From Siphonodentalium dalli (taxonomy: Eukaryota; Mollusca; Scaphopoda; Gadilida; Siphonodentaliidae), in NCBI GenBank assembly GCA_032622095.1, contig CP136064.1, forward strand, positions 144,289,954-144,353,953: a stretch of DNA of 64,000 nt. Direction: 5' to 3'. Of the stretch, positions 1-11,262 are shown piece after piece; the first letter of the stretch is position 1; the number at the start of each line of letters is the position of its first letter. A program made the position numbers and the translations under genes. The notes beneath the pieces are model-generated. The model was not told the DNA's origin. It did not search any database and worked only from the letters and a program-made list of their open reading frames with translations.

Positions 1-2497
1 AAACAAGTTTTTTAATGGGGGATTATAATATAGACCTCCTGAAATTTGGACAACATGTTAAAACAAATGAATTTATTGATGCAGTAATCACAGATGGTTT
101 TATGCCTACTATTTTCAAACCCACACGTGTAACATCGCATTCAGCAACCCTTATTGACCAGATACTCTCAAATGACCCAGTTAATGAATTTCATTCTGGA
201 ATAATAATAACAGACCACTTTGCAACATTTTATCGCCAAATTGATACCTCCAAAATGCAAAAAGGTGGCTGTGAATCCATTTGGAATAGGATCTTTGATG
301 AAGATAATATATCTTGTTTTAAGCGATTGCTATCATCTACAGACTTTGAAATAAATTTGCAATCATCATCCGTAGATGAGTCATACCAATCATTCATGGA
401 TGTTTACACAAATGCTTATGACATTGCCTTTCCGCTAAAAAAAACTAACAAAAAATTCCAAAAACAACAGCCATGGATGACCAAAGGCCTATTGCAGTCG
501 TCAATAGAAAAAGGAAAATTATATAGAAAACAATTGAGGTCTCCAACAGGCATCAATATAGAAAACTATAAAAATTACTGTCGATATTTAATCGCGTCAA
601 AAGATATATAAAAAAATATTATTATAATAGTAGGCTGCATATGTATAAAAGTGATATGAAGAAAACATGGGATATTCTGAGGGAAGTTATCCAGCATTCA
701 AATAAAAAGCTGCAGTACCCCCAAAGTTTTAACATTGATGGTAAACAAATACAGAACAGATATAAAATAGCAGAACAATTTAACAATTTCTTCTCAACTA
801 TTGGATTGCGAGAAGCAGAACATATTGACAAAAAAGTGGATCATGACTTTACACATTATGTTGATGAACCAACATCTAATAGTATGTTTATGAGACCAAC
901 AAACATAGAAGAATTGGACAATATTGTGAAAAATATGAAAAAATAAAATTAGTAAGGATAATTTTGGAATAACAACAAGTCTTCTTAAAGAAACTATAAG
1001 TGAAATATCTACACCTCTATGCCATATAATAAATCTATCAATTGAAAAGGGTATTGTTCCAAGGGACATGAAAATAGCCAGAATCATACCACTATTCAAA
1101 TTCAATAAAAAAACTCTAGTTGAAAATTATCGTCCAATTAGTATACTTCCAATATTTTCAAAGGTACTTGAGAAAGTGGTTTGCAGTCGTTTAACGGAAT
1201 ACTTTGATGATAAATTCTACATTCACCAATATGGGTTTCGTATAGGTCGCTCCACTATACATCCTATAATTAAACTTTTAAATGATGTTGCTAGTAATAA
1301 TGATAAGAAAACTAAGGACTGTACATTAGCTACTTTTATTGATTTTTCAAAAGCTTTCGATACGATAAACCATGATATTCTGTTAACTAAACTCGAAGAT
1401 TACGGAATTAGGGGCAATGTTAAAAATTGGTTTAGAAGCTATTTAAAGGATAGGATGCAATATGTAGATACTGAAGGATCAGTCTCCTCAAAGAGGCGCA
1501 ACACGATTGGGGTGCCTCAAGTTTCTGTACTGGGGCCAATACTTTTTCTAATATATGTTAATGATATGTACAAAAGTACAAAACTGTCTCTTTTGTCATT
1601 TGCAGATGACACAACAGTATATTCATCTCATCATGACATAAAATATTTTTTCCCCATACCAATGCTCAATTAAATGGCTTAAATAACTGGTGTAAGGCAA
1701 ATAAGCTATCACTAAACACCAAGAAAACCAAGTATATCATAATTCAACCAACAGGTGGTAAACATAATTCCAATAATCACCATCTTATAATAAATGGGAA
1801 TCAAATAGAAAGAATCGGCAATAATTATCGAGAAACTACATTCAAATTCCTTGGTATTCACATTGATGAACATTTAACATTTAAACACCATGTATCTGTT
1901 ATCTCAACAAGAATATCTCGAGCACTATATGCCATTAATCGTGTAAAAAATATCCTTTCACAAAAAAGTATGCACATGTTATATCATTCTCTTATTCAAA
2001 GTCATATAATGTATGGTATTGAAATTTGGGGCAATGCTAAAACCATCAATAAACTGATCGTACTACAGAAAAAAGCTATCCGAACTATCCACAATGTAAG
2101 ATACAATAGCCACACAGACCCGCTTTTTAAACTTAGTAAGATTCTAAAAATAAAGGACATATACAGAATTAAATGTTATCTATTGATGCATGATTGGTCA
2201 AATAATATTTTACCCAGCTCACTTTTAGACACTTACAACAAATATAATAATCCAACAAAGATTACTAGACAAACTGGAAATATTCACGAAACTATGGCTA
2301 GAACCACATTTACTGAAAACCTACCGCTACATATCTTCCCAAAACAATGGAAAGAAGTTGACATAAATTCACAATCCCTTATGCCACGTACTAACTTTAA
2401 ATGCCAGGTTACACTAGAATTAATTGAGTCTTACCTTGAAAAAGTTGAATGTAAAAACTTATATTGTCATGACTGCTATCCAGGCGTCATGTCATGA
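1..2497 (+). pseudogene. Endonuclease-reverse transcriptase ORF2, broken
   Basis: Four pieces of one ORF2 in shifting frames. (1) To 611: end of an APE-type endonuclease with GDYNID, a TLIDQI motif and TDH in place of the usual SDH. (2) 641-946: the linker, containing an AEQFNNFFSTIG motif. (3) About 950-1673: reverse transcriptase fingers and palm with NYRPIS, QYGF, motif A FIDFSKAFD, motif B GVPQVS (usual G replaced by V) and motif C FADD. (4) About 1685-2497: the thumb with FKFLGI and a C-terminus ending in a Cys cluster (CKNLYCHDC). Shifts fall near 611, 946 and 1670. Homology to copy 2 in the same domain order makes the assignment firm. Translation into an active protein is not possible. 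Confidence 0.88.
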
Positions 2498-2900
2498 GGT
2501 AGTAATAACATATAACATATCACTGACAAATTATAGGAAACTGATTTTGATATTTAGATACTTGTTCTGTCTCATCATCATTAATTCATCATTAATTTTC
2601 ATTCAATAATTTCCATTAAATGAAAAAACAGCAATAATTATTATCCAATGGTATTGCAGTAGCATTATTATTATTTTGTTGATAAAAGTTGCAATGTCAA
2701 TTAAGCATAAGTCTAATTTGAAAGTATGACCACTGACCAGGGGAGCTCAGAGCCAGAAAGGAAGTTTTTTCCAGGGAGATGGTAGGAAGACGACCAGAAG
2801 GTCATGCCACCTCCCAGTAATGTATTATCACTATTTTTTGTTTGTTACTTTTTACCATTGTTATGTTGATATTTACATTACTAATAAATACTTGAACTTG
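1..2900 (+). mobile_element. Non-LTR retrotransposon copy 1, cut by window edge
   Basis: Remains of a Jockey/CR1-superfamily non-LTR retrotransposon. The 5' part lies outside the window. Coding sequence runs to 2497, followed by a ~400-nt 3' UTR. The UTR holds a GAAGACGACC...GGTCATG...CCACCTCC block near 2786-2816 that recurs in the 3' UTR of copy 2, and it ends with AATAAA (2883-2888) and a short CTTGAACTTG tail, typical of the microsatellite-like 3' ends of this superfamily. The reading frame is broken at least three times, so the copy is dead. Its divergence from copy 2 shows two separate subfamilies, not a recent duplication. Confidence 0.85.
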
Positions 2901-4860
2901 TATATGCACACATATAATATTGGACCCACATGCATTGCTATATTCTCCATATTAATTTAAAACGAGCGCACCACTTTAACAAACTCATTATTGAGTATTA
3001 TATCAATAGCGATGTGTTTGTTAAAATGGCATGCTCATTTTAAATTTACACTCCTTTTAACATCATTAGGCCTACACAATCATTCGTTGAATAACTTTCA
3101 TTAAATTTTCCTAGTACTGAAAAGAAACAGTACTGGTACAATAACACTAGCAGTACTGTAACCGACCATACTGTAGGTGTATGGCCTGTTTATTGCCTCT
3201 ATAATTTGTTCTGATACATCAGGTACTTATAATAAGATGATAGTTCATTCAGACAACATCCTCTAAGTTGCCTAATAATAGTGAGAAACTAATAATAGTG
3301 ATGGTGGGATTTTTAGCTAAATTTAATAATAGTAACCACAGCAATTTCACTCTATGTCTCTTAGTGATCTGATCATGGGAAGTGTTCTCCAAATATAATA
3401 ACAGTGTCGACACTATCATATTATTGACACTATTATTGCACATGAGAGTACCGGTACTCGTACATGTACCGTATATGCTAATATGAGTAGGTCATTAACA
3501 AGTCTGGCTCTTCTTGAATTCAACAATCATAGTGATATTCAACTACATGTATTATAGCTTAATTGTACAAATGTATGCTGGTACGGTATATACGTAAACT
3601 CCAGGTTTTCTCTGTTTTTACTAAAACTTCATGGAAGCATCTCACTTCGTAATGCACAACCACATTAAAATTTATATAACACTATAATAACAGAGCAAAT
3701 GAGAAGGCATTCAATTCCGATATAAAAAGAATTCTACAGCTTATTGCGGGAGACTTGTTTATTTCATAATGGCAGAAGTACATGTATGGCCAAAAAAAAG
3801 AAGAGTTTTGGTTCTCGGGCAATTTTTTGTTCAAATCAATGAGGGAGGGAGGGTTTTATTTTTATTTTTTATTTTTTTCTGCACATAGTAAGCAAGGACA
3901 ACGATACCTTCCTCTGTCTAGTAATAACCAGAAATGTAGGGGGACTGCAATGCATATAAACTCATTTAATCTTTCATAAAAATGACATTGTACTACCAGT
4001 CTATGATGACTGGGATTACCTAACATTATACAATGCCCCTGACATTCACTATTGTTATTGTTTTCTAAAAACTGATACCTCCCCATTCTAATATGTGAAC
4101 CTGTATTTAATCCTGTGTCTTTCAATTGTATAGAGTTACAATTACTGTAAGTTAGATCACAATGACTAATTGTAAGAAGAGCATGAGGATCAGCTAATCA
4201 TTTTCTTAATTGTGGTCATCAACTTCATGTTGTAAGCCTGCAAGTCACATTTTAACACATTACATGTTAGAGGTCAATGCACACTAACATTCAACACATA
4301 TCTACTATGGACATGTTTATGAAATACAAAAAAAAAAAAAAAAAAATTTGAATTTTTTTTTTGTAAGTTTTTTTTGTCATAACATCAGTCATTGCAATAA
4401 AAATGCCTAATGCGGCCCTTTTTATTCAATGCGGCGGGGCCTGAGAACCAAAATTTTTTTTTGGCCTATATGTATGCCATTTGAATGACATTATAAATAA
4501 CTTCTCGCCAAGATGATTTCTATATTCTAACTACTAGTACAAGTACATCAGTTAAATAATCGAAAATGCCAGCACCTATATATATACATGTACTGTACTA
4601 CATGTAGTAGGTACCGTACATGAGATATTTTCACCGCTTCATAATAGCTGAATATATATGGTACATGTACCTGTATAATTAAAACAATGGAATTCAAGTT
4701 GTGTCAGACCTGTTGTTTGGCATACAAAAATAAAGTGACTTCGGTGTTACTGTTAGTCATTGATTTTTACAAAATAATTTTAATGAATCAAAACCATGTG
4801 TGCACAGTTACATGTGTAGCATGTACCGGTAACTGTCTTTGTCCATTAGTGATTATCCAA
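2901..4860. other. Intergenic AT-rich DNA, no gene seen
   Basis: No convincing coding region. It holds A/T homopolymers (near 4330-4370 and 4450) and many copies of the palindromic words TACATGTA and ACCGGT. Short open frames here lack any motif and have no splice support. Confidence 0.6.
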
Positions 4861-4861
4861 G

Positions 4862-4888
4862 TCTGGTTTAGTCTTGGTCTACTGATCA
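4862..4888. repeat. Target-site duplication, left copy (27 bp)
   Basis: These 27 bases, starting TCTGGTTTAG and ending CTACTGATCA, are repeated without mismatch at 11236-11262. The bases on either side differ. They bracket retrotransposon copy 2 exactly, as expected for a target-site duplication. Confidence 0.9.
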
Positions 4889-5325
4889 GAATCAGAATAT
4901 TTCATGACATAACATAGTATATAAAATATAAACATAGACATAATAAGAAACATAAGTGAGATGTCATGTGGAGGCAACATGACCTATCCAGGTCGTCTTC
5001 CTGTTGCTACCATTAATAACAAAAAAATTTGATTGATTCTAAGTTGATTTTATAATATAACCGGTCATATGACACGCGAGAGCTGGATTGCATATGTTAT
5101 AATCCTTGTTCATTACTAAAAGCTAATAAAAGGACAAATAGATTTAGAAATCATGACGAGAAACCACATTTTGATTGGTTAAATAGACAATTTTTTATAA
5201 ATCAATTAATTGATTAATTAATCAATTAGCATTAATCCATCAATCAATCAATTAATTAATTAATTAATTAATTAATTAGCACTGAATATAGGCACTGAAT
5301 ATAGGCATATAAATATAAATATATG
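4889..5325 (-). other. 3' UTR of retrotransposon copy 2
   Basis: Contains an AATT/ATTA-rich simple repeat (about 5198-5278), a twice-repeated GCACTGAATATAG (5277-5303), and at about 4960-5010 the reverse complement of the GAAGACGACC...GGTCATG block seen in the 3' UTR of copy 1. Conservation between two diverged copies points to a functional 3' UTR element, possibly recognised by the reverse transcriptase. Confidence 0.6.
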
Positions 5326-6894
5326 TCAGGTATTATGAAAATTCATTTTACTAATAAGGGAAGGTCGTCCAATAATAACAGTTTCTTTCCTTTTAACTGG
5401 TTCATTGAAAGTTAAAGTTAAGTATATCATATTTGTACAATCTGGACAAAACTTATTTTTGCACTTAATAATCATAGAATAATTATCAATAATGGATTTT
5501 GTAAATTGGCTCTTAAAAGCTGACTTCGGTCGAGTACTCTGTATTTTTTTATCCAGTGAGTTCCATTCCTTTGGAAACACATGTAGGGGTAGTTTTTCAG
5601 TAAATTTAATGCGAGCTTTTGATTCCTGTATTTTACCTGAAGACCTAGTATCCATACTGGGATTTTTATATATTTTAAAACTATTTATAAAAGATTTTGG
5701 TACATTTGCACATGTCCAGTCATGCATAAATAGACATATCCGTTGCCTGTATTCATCCTGTAATTTTAAGATGTTATTAGTTTTAAATAAGGGTTCGGTG
5801 TGACTATTGTAGCGTTTTTTATTGATAGCTCGAATTGCTTTTTTCTGTATCACTACAACTTGATTTTGAGTACTCGCATTCCCCCATAACTCAATTCCAT
5901 ACAGAATATGAGAATGTACTAAAGTAAAATATAGCATTCGAAGACAATCAAGGGGGAGGAAATTTTTTACTCGATTTACAGCAAACAGAGAGTTAGACAT
6001 TTTTGCGCAAACGGCTTTCACGTGGTATTCAAATGTCAAATGTTCATCTATGTGTATACCCAAAAATTTGAAAGACTTATCTTGACAGTCTGATCCTATT
6101 CTTTCAACATGTTGTCCATTTATATTCAGCCTACGATTAGCAACTACATAAGGACCATTTTTTGGTTGTATCACCATATATTTCGTTTTATTTGTGTTCA
6201 ATGATAGTTTATTTGCTCTACACCAAATACTAAATTTTTCAAGTTCCTTGTTAAAGTAGTCATACAGATAATCCAGATTACTGTGCGAAAAGTACACAGT
6301 TGTGTCATCAGCAAAAGATAAAAGTGATAAAGCAGTTGATTTGTGCATATCATTAACATAAACTAAAAAAAGAATCGGCCCAGCAACAGATCCCTGAGGG
6401 ACTCCACATGTAATTGGGAGTTTGGAAGAAACCATACCTTCCAAATCAACACATTGAGATCTATTGGTCAAGTAATTTCTAAACCACTCATTGGCTTTGC
6501 CTCTTACTCCATAAGATTCAAGTTTACTCAGCAGAATTTCATGATTTATTGTGTCAAAGGCTTTAGAAAAATCAATAAATGCAGTTAGAGTACAATCTTT
6601 GTTCTTCTTATCATTGTTCAAACCCACATCATAGAGTAGCTTCAAAATTGGATGAATTGTTGAGTGATCTTTTCTAAAACCATACTGATCATGATAGAGA
6701 ATGTCATGTTTGTTTAAAAAATCAACTAATCTGTGACACACAATTCTTTCTAAAATTTTAGAAAAAATGGGAAGAAGACTGATTGGGCGATAGTTTCCCA
6801 TTATCTTTGAATCGCCTGATTTAAAGAGGGGGATAACCCTTGCTATCTTCATATCATCGGGAATAATTCCATGGAAAGATTGAAAATATGACAT
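5326..6894 (-). CDS. Reverse transcriptase half of ORF2
   Basis: 522 codons open from 6894, overlapping the endonuclease frame by 46 nt. The ATG at 6894 is an accident of the frameshift; the natural protein was one polypeptide. It shows NYRPISLLP (34-42), QYGF (70-73), motif A FIDFSKAFDT (106-115), motif B GVPQGS (164-169), motif C FADD (194-197) and FKFLGI further on. The C-terminus has HVFPKEWN and a conserved triple-Cys motif CKNKFCPDC, also present in copy 1. All catalytic aspartates are kept. The polymerase domain itself looks intact; only its link to the endonuclease is broken. Confidence 0.9.
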   Translation of the reverse strand: MSYFQSFHGIIPDDMKIARVIPLFKSGDSKIMGNYRPISLLPIFSKILERIVCHRLVDFLNKHDILYHDQYGFRKDHSTIHPILKLLYDVGLNNDKKNKDCTLTAFIDFSKAFDTINHEILLSKLESYGVRGKANEWFRNYLTNRSQCVDLEGMVSSKLPITCGVPQGSVAGPILFLVYVNDMHKSTALSLLSFADDTTVYFSHSNLDYLYDYFNKELEKFSIWCRANKLSLNTNKTKYMVIQPKNGPYVVANRRLNINGQHVERIGSDCQDKSFKFLGIHIDEHLTFEYHVKAVCAKMSNSLFAVNRVKNFLPLDCLRMLYFTLVHSHILYGIELWGNASTQNQVVVIQKKAIRAINKKRYNSHTEPLFKTNNILKLQDEYRQRICLFMHDWTCANVPKSFINSFKIYKNPSMDTRSSGKIQESKARIKFTEKLPLHVFPKEWNSLDKKIQSTRPKSAFKSQFTKSIIDNYSMIIKCKNKFCPDCTNMIYLTLTFNEPVKRKETVIIGRPSLISKMNFHNT

Positions 6895-8555
6895 AGGGGT
6901 TGAGAAATTTCATTGATAACTTTCTTCATAATAAAAGAATTAAGGCCATCCTTATCAATACTATGCTTTCCTTTACTGGAAGAAACTGTAGTTTCAATTT
7001 CTTCCACTGTTGTGGGGCGAAAGAACAGTGTTTCACTACAAGGTGTAGGTAAGTAAGAAGAAAAGTTTTTACAAGTTTGTGTTATTTTTTCAGATTCGGT
7101 GGTACCAATGGTAGAGAAATATGCATTAAAGGCTTCAGCAACTTCTTTTCTATTTGCTTTTTCGACCCCTCCAATAATGAATGACATAGGATATTCCATT
7201 TTTTTAGATCTTTGTTGCATTATCTCACCAATAAGTTTCCAAGTTTTTTTCATATTATGTTTATATTCATTCACCATATGTATATAGTACAAATTCTTAC
7301 TTGCTCGTTTTATTTTCTTAAAAAATTTACAAAATTCTTTGTATTTTAAAACATTAGTTTCAGAGGGATCCTTCAGTTTTTTGTGAAAAAGTTTAGCTTT
7401 ATGTTCAGAGGAAATCATCAGTCCATTGGAAATCCATGGTTTCTGTTTGATAGATTTTTGCCTCAATTGCTTCAGTGGAAAAGCTATTTCAAAGGCATTT
7501 GAATAAATTTCCATAAATGATTTATATGATTCCTGAGGACACGTTCTTCCTACAACACTATTATAATTAGCAGACATTAAAAGTCGTTTGAAGCAGAATA
7601 TATTTTCATCATTAAAGTTCCGCTGATATTCCATCTTGAATTTTTTATAAGATTTATTTTGTTTACTCTTGTAACAGAGAAAAGTACCAAAGTGGTCAGA
7701 TATATCACTTAGTATAATACCAGATTCATAATCAGTAGTTAGGTCATTTATTAAAATTTGATCAATCAAAGTAGCAGTTAAGTCGGTCACTCTAGTTGGT
7801 TTTGTTATTGTTGGAAGGAAACTAGAGGAAAAAACATAGTTAAGAAAAGTATTAGTTTTATCAAGCCTACTATATTTTAATAAGTCAATATTGAAATCTC
7901 CTATCAAAATTATTTGTTTATGCTCTCTATTAAACTGAACCATCTTCTCATTCATTAATTTTATAAATTTATCTAGGTCTGCCTTTGGTGCTGTATTAGG
8001 CCTATAAATAGTTCCAACTATATACGATTTATTTTTGTTTGTCAATACTTCAACAAAAAGTGACTCAAATACATGGGGAATAAATGTTGTTAAATCTTCT
8101 CTGATTTTATAAGATAAGTCATTTCGAATATAAATGCCCACACCGCCATGACAATCATCTCCATCCGGACGGCATCTTTTAATTAATGAATGGTATCCAT
8201 TCAGAGGAAACTCAATACAATCTGGTGTCCTGAAAATTTCAGTTAGCCCAATAACTCCGAATTTTGATTTATTATTCTGCAATTCAAACATTAACGTATT
8301 AAAGTCATCCCAGTGAGAATTCAGACTTTGGCAGTTCAGGTGAAAGACAGATAGATGTTCATCCTTCGTGGATACGTTATCATGAAAAGATTTGGGAGAA
8401 AAGTAATGACAATCTGGTATTTGCAAAATAGTCTCATCACCCTGTTCTGCGATATCAAGGGCCTCTGGGCTAGATATAATTTGTTTCAAGTTATATCTGG
8501 GATCTTCCTCTAGTTTATCAAGTGCCACAGTGCTATCTAAATTAATCTCAGCCAT
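6849..8555 (-). CDS. APE-type endonuclease half of ORF2
   Basis: 568 codons from the ATG at 8555. Residues ~65-300 form an apurinic/apyrimidinic-like endonuclease that nicks target DNA to prime reverse transcription. The expected active-site residues are visible: N74 in HLNCQS, E106 in LTEIF, Y184/R185 in GTIYRPN, D220 and N222 in GDFNID, the TLIDQI motif at 262-267, and D287/H288 in SDH. The rest is the linker to the polymerase, with FNAYFSTIG. The frame ends early after NLSMELFPMI, where the reverse transcriptase continues in the next frame. Comparison with copy 1, which is intact here, suggests a 7-nt deletion near 6876. Confidence 0.88.
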   Translation of the reverse strand: MAEINLDSTVALDKLEEDPRYNLKQIISSPEALDIAEQGDETILQIPDCHYFSPKSFHDNVSTKDEHLSVFHLNCQSLNSHWDDFNTLMFELQNNKSKFGVIGLTEIFRTPDCIEFPLNGYHSLIKRCRPDGDDCHGGVGIYIRNDLSYKIREDLTTFIPHVFESLFVEVLTNKNKSYIVGTIYRPNTAPKADLDKFIKLMNEKMVQFNREHKQIILIGDFNIDLLKYSRLDKTNTFLNYVFSSSFLPTITKPTRVTDLTATLIDQILINDLTTDYESGIILSDISDHFGTFLCYKSKQNKSYKKFKMEYQRNFNDENIFCFKRLLMSANYNSVVGRTCPQESYKSFMEIYSNAFEIAFPLKQLRQKSIKQKPWISNGLMISSEHKAKLFHKKLKDPSETNVLKYKEFCKFFKKIKRASKNLYYIHMVNEYKHNMKKTWKLIGEIMQQRSKKMEYPMSFIIGGVEKANRKEVAEAFNAYFSTIGTTESEKITQTCKNFSSYLPTPCSETLFFRPTTVEEIETTVSSSKGKHSIDKDGLNSFIMKKVINEISQPLCHIFNLSMELFPMI

Positions 8556-10137
8556 TGTTTAATTTATGAAATTCACATTTTCTCATTATAATGAGCTTAG
8601 AATAAAGATTTATAATGTGTCTAAATCGTCTAACTATGAAGTAATTAAATATATAATTCAATAAAGCCTGGCTCTCACGTGTCATATGTTCATAACAAAT
8701 GACCAACAAAAAGATTATAGTCCTAATCAGGGACATATAAATCAAACTAATGTACAATTGCAGTTCCCATTCATGTACATATAAAAAGTTCACACATGGA
8801 ATAACAAGTAGAAAATGTACCAGTCTGTTTGAGGACTTGAAAAGCCATGCCCAAGATACATGTACTAGTAATTGCAGTCAATCCATAACCAATAACACAG
8901 TAAAGTTTACATCATAAAATTAAAATGGACCAACTGCAAACTCACATCTGTCATAATCCATAACAGAACAATGATTCTATATAAACCGGTACATGTGTAC
9001 CATATAACTATTGTTAGTATTTAATATTATTCATTCAAAATAATAACAAACCTCGGAATTTAAGCAAATCATTGTAATAATTACTAGTATCAAAAATGGA
9101 AATAAATCCTAACGATTTTATAACACACCGTACCCCTAATGGGCCAACATAGTTGAGCACAGAAGATGAGCATACCGGTACATGTATCAGGGGTCACAGC
9201 TACCATCACATTTCATGCTCACAGCAAACTCATTTCAAATCAATAATTGTTCAGACATCAGGAAACATTGTGTTTACAGCCGATAAATAATTAGTATTTA
9301 CTCAATCCCTTCAAAGAAGTACCGGCAAGTTCCAACTGAAATCTACGATTATCTGTCATCATTCAGGACCAGAAAGTGTTTAATATGAAAGTATTACATG
9401 TATATGGAAGTATTATATATACCAACATTGTATTCTAACAGTAATCCGTATTATGATTATTCGCGAACATTGAAGTCTTATCGGTTGTGCCGAGAACAGA
9501 TTCCATACCGCAATTATATAAAAAATTAGGTCTAACGGCCGTGTTGACAATAGGCGACAAGAGAATATAAATAATTTTGAAAATTAAAATAATTTAATAC
9601 CATTAACTAATGATATTTTCAAATAATTTTCAGTGTGAACAAGATGGATGCATGTACATGTATATGCAGTGAATATTACTAGTAAATTTTAATAGAAAAA
9701 AAACAAAAAAATACATTCATTTGATAAGTTTTTAACCCTTTAATTATCTTTTTCTGCACTGTTTACTTTTTACACCCCCCCAGCTTGAATTCATCACAAC
9801 CAACAGACCTCAATTTCAAACAATCACGGAAATTAAATTAAATTAATAATATTAAATAACATTTATATATGTTTATATTTATAATAATAACATTATAATC
9901 AAAACAAATCTGTCAAGACACACTCATTCAACTGTCATAATGACAGTTAAATAAATCTATCTTGACAAACCTATCTTGAGCATAATGCTCAGTCATTTTA
10001 TTGTTTGTATCTCGTTCCTCGAGTAAAACATATCCCCGACATCAGTCCTCAACTTCAAGCAGTCAGAGAAATTAAATGCAATATTTATAACAATAACATT
10101 ATAATCCAGACAAATTTATCAAGATAAATTTATTTAT
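8556..10137 (-). other. Unusually long spacer between ORF1 and ORF2
   Basis: 1.58 kb without a recognisable coding region separates the two ORFs, where related elements usually have little or none. Next to ORF1 (about 9805-10045) is a decayed duplicate of the ORF1 3' end and its flank. For example, a stretch near 10013-10044 resembles the ORF1 coding sequence at 10179-10211, and an ACAATAACATTATAATC-type block occurs near 9885 and 10090. The remainder has no clear feature. A nested insertion or decay of an extra coding part is possible. Confidence 0.5.
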
Positions 10138-10949
10138 TTAACTGTCACTCCGCTCGATCCATTTTCCGTTGGCGTCTCGTACCTCCAGTAGAACTCTTAT
10201 CCCTGACACTCTGATTCGAGTTTTCTTGTTCTCATTTTTCCTAATTGAAAATGCATCTTTCGCGAGCTTGGCTCTTTCTCTCTTCAGTTCAGGAGGAAGG
10301 TCCGAACGTATACTTAATCTTCTGTTTTTGTTCAGATTTGTGATGGAATTTAGAATTATTTGTTTGTCTCTATCGGTTGCAACATGAACTATAATGGGGT
10401 TAGGTCCTGGCTTGATAGCTGAATTTCCAGCAGCATTGTTTGTTGCACGATGAATCATGACCGGCAGGCGATGACAATTTACCATTCTGTCCATGATTTT
10501 ATTTGCCATGTTTTTCTCAACTTTTAAATCGTTGATCAGCACGTCATGCATCACTTCATAAGAATCCTCGTTCTTCTTCTCCTGCACACCATATACAAGT
10601 AAATTATATTTACGGTCGTGTATCTCACGAAGAAGTCCACGTTCAACCACTTCTTGAATATCTGCAGAAATACTAGCTTGTAATTCAGGAAGTAGTTTGT
10701 CCTCAACTTCTAATAGCCTTTCATCATGATTGCTGACTGCAGACTCAAGGTCTTTATACTCATCTCTTATTTCTTTCTTAACATTTTCGAGTTCCTGCCG
10801 ATGTTATTAAATTCCAATTTAACTTGACAGAAATTTAAGTTCATATTTTCATTCATTTTGAGTAAAATGTCACGAATATCCTCATTTGAAACAGTTTTGG
10901 TCTTATCCAAAGCACTCTCTGTGAGTTGTAATTTAATAGGGAGACTCAT
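10138..10949 (-). pseudogene. Retrotransposon ORF1 protein (coiled coil + RRM-like), one frameshift
   Basis: ORF1 of copy 2, an RNA-binding chaperone in this type of element. The start is the ATG at 10949, giving MSLPIKLQLTES. The first frame ends at 10767, and the rest continues in another frame from about 10800. The span of 812 nt fits a single net indel. The first ~100 residues are charged and heptad-like (coiled coil expected). Then comes NLLVYGVQE, the opening strand of an RRM-like domain, a stretch with PIIVHVA, and a basic C-terminal domain with SDLPPELKRERAKL. This layout resembles L1/CR1 ORF1 proteins. Assignment is by pattern and by position directly upstream of ORF2. Confidence 0.75.
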
Positions 10950-11213
10950 TTTCTTCGATTTATATTGTTCGTACTGCGTAGATTAATGTCCGGCTGGATT
11001 ATTTGTCAGAACACCGGTTCAGCGACGATGTCTAATTCTGCATACTTTAAACAAACAATTCAGCGATAGCGATGTCAACAAGGCAATTATTTATGTTTCG
11101 CTACATTAAACATGTTGATACCTATCTAAAAGTCTTCATTGTTGTAAATAATCCATTGTTAAACCCGTTATTTCTCGGAAAGTTGGCAAGGGAAAAGCAC
11201 GATGTAACTAGCT

Positions 11214-11235
11214 GTCCGCCATGTTTGACCGGAAA
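11214..11235 (-). promoter_or_regulatory. Possible internal promoter at retrotransposon 5' end
   Basis: The element begins TTTCCGGTC and, at about +9 to +22, reads CAAACATGGCGGAC. This matches the YY1-type word (AANATGGCGG) that human L1 carries at nearly the same distance from its start, and CCGGAA on the other strand is an ETS-type word. Such elements need a downstream promoter because transcription must start at the first base. Role inferred from position and motif only. Confidence 0.4.
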
Positions 11236-11262
11236 TCTGGTTTAGTCTTGGTCTACTGATCA
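11236..11262. repeat. Target-site duplication, right copy (27 bp)
   Basis: Perfect repeat of 4862-4888, directly abutting the 5' end of retrotransposon copy 2. Confidence 0.9.

Larger units (their letters stand above)
4889..11235 (-). mobile_element. Full-length non-LTR retrotransposon copy 2 with 27-bp target duplication
   Basis: A 6347-bp element in minus orientation. The order in its sense direction is: 5' UTR (11235-10950), ORF1 (10949-10138), long spacer (10137-8556), ORF2 endonuclease (8555-6849), ORF2 reverse transcriptase (6894-5326), 3' UTR (5325-4889). The perfect flanking duplication fixes both ends. The 3' terminus reads ATTCTGATTC, and the duplication resumes with TGATC, so the tail resembles the ATTCTG-type repeats of CR1 elements. 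Domain order, APE endonuclease and motifs place it in the Jockey/CR1 superfamily. The clade is not settled. Two frameshifts inactivate it, but the intact duplication suggests a rather recent insertion. Confidence 0.88.

Noticed and set aside
3782-4917. Several short open frames
   Set aside because: Under 90 codons, no motif, no splice context, and overlapping frames on both strands.
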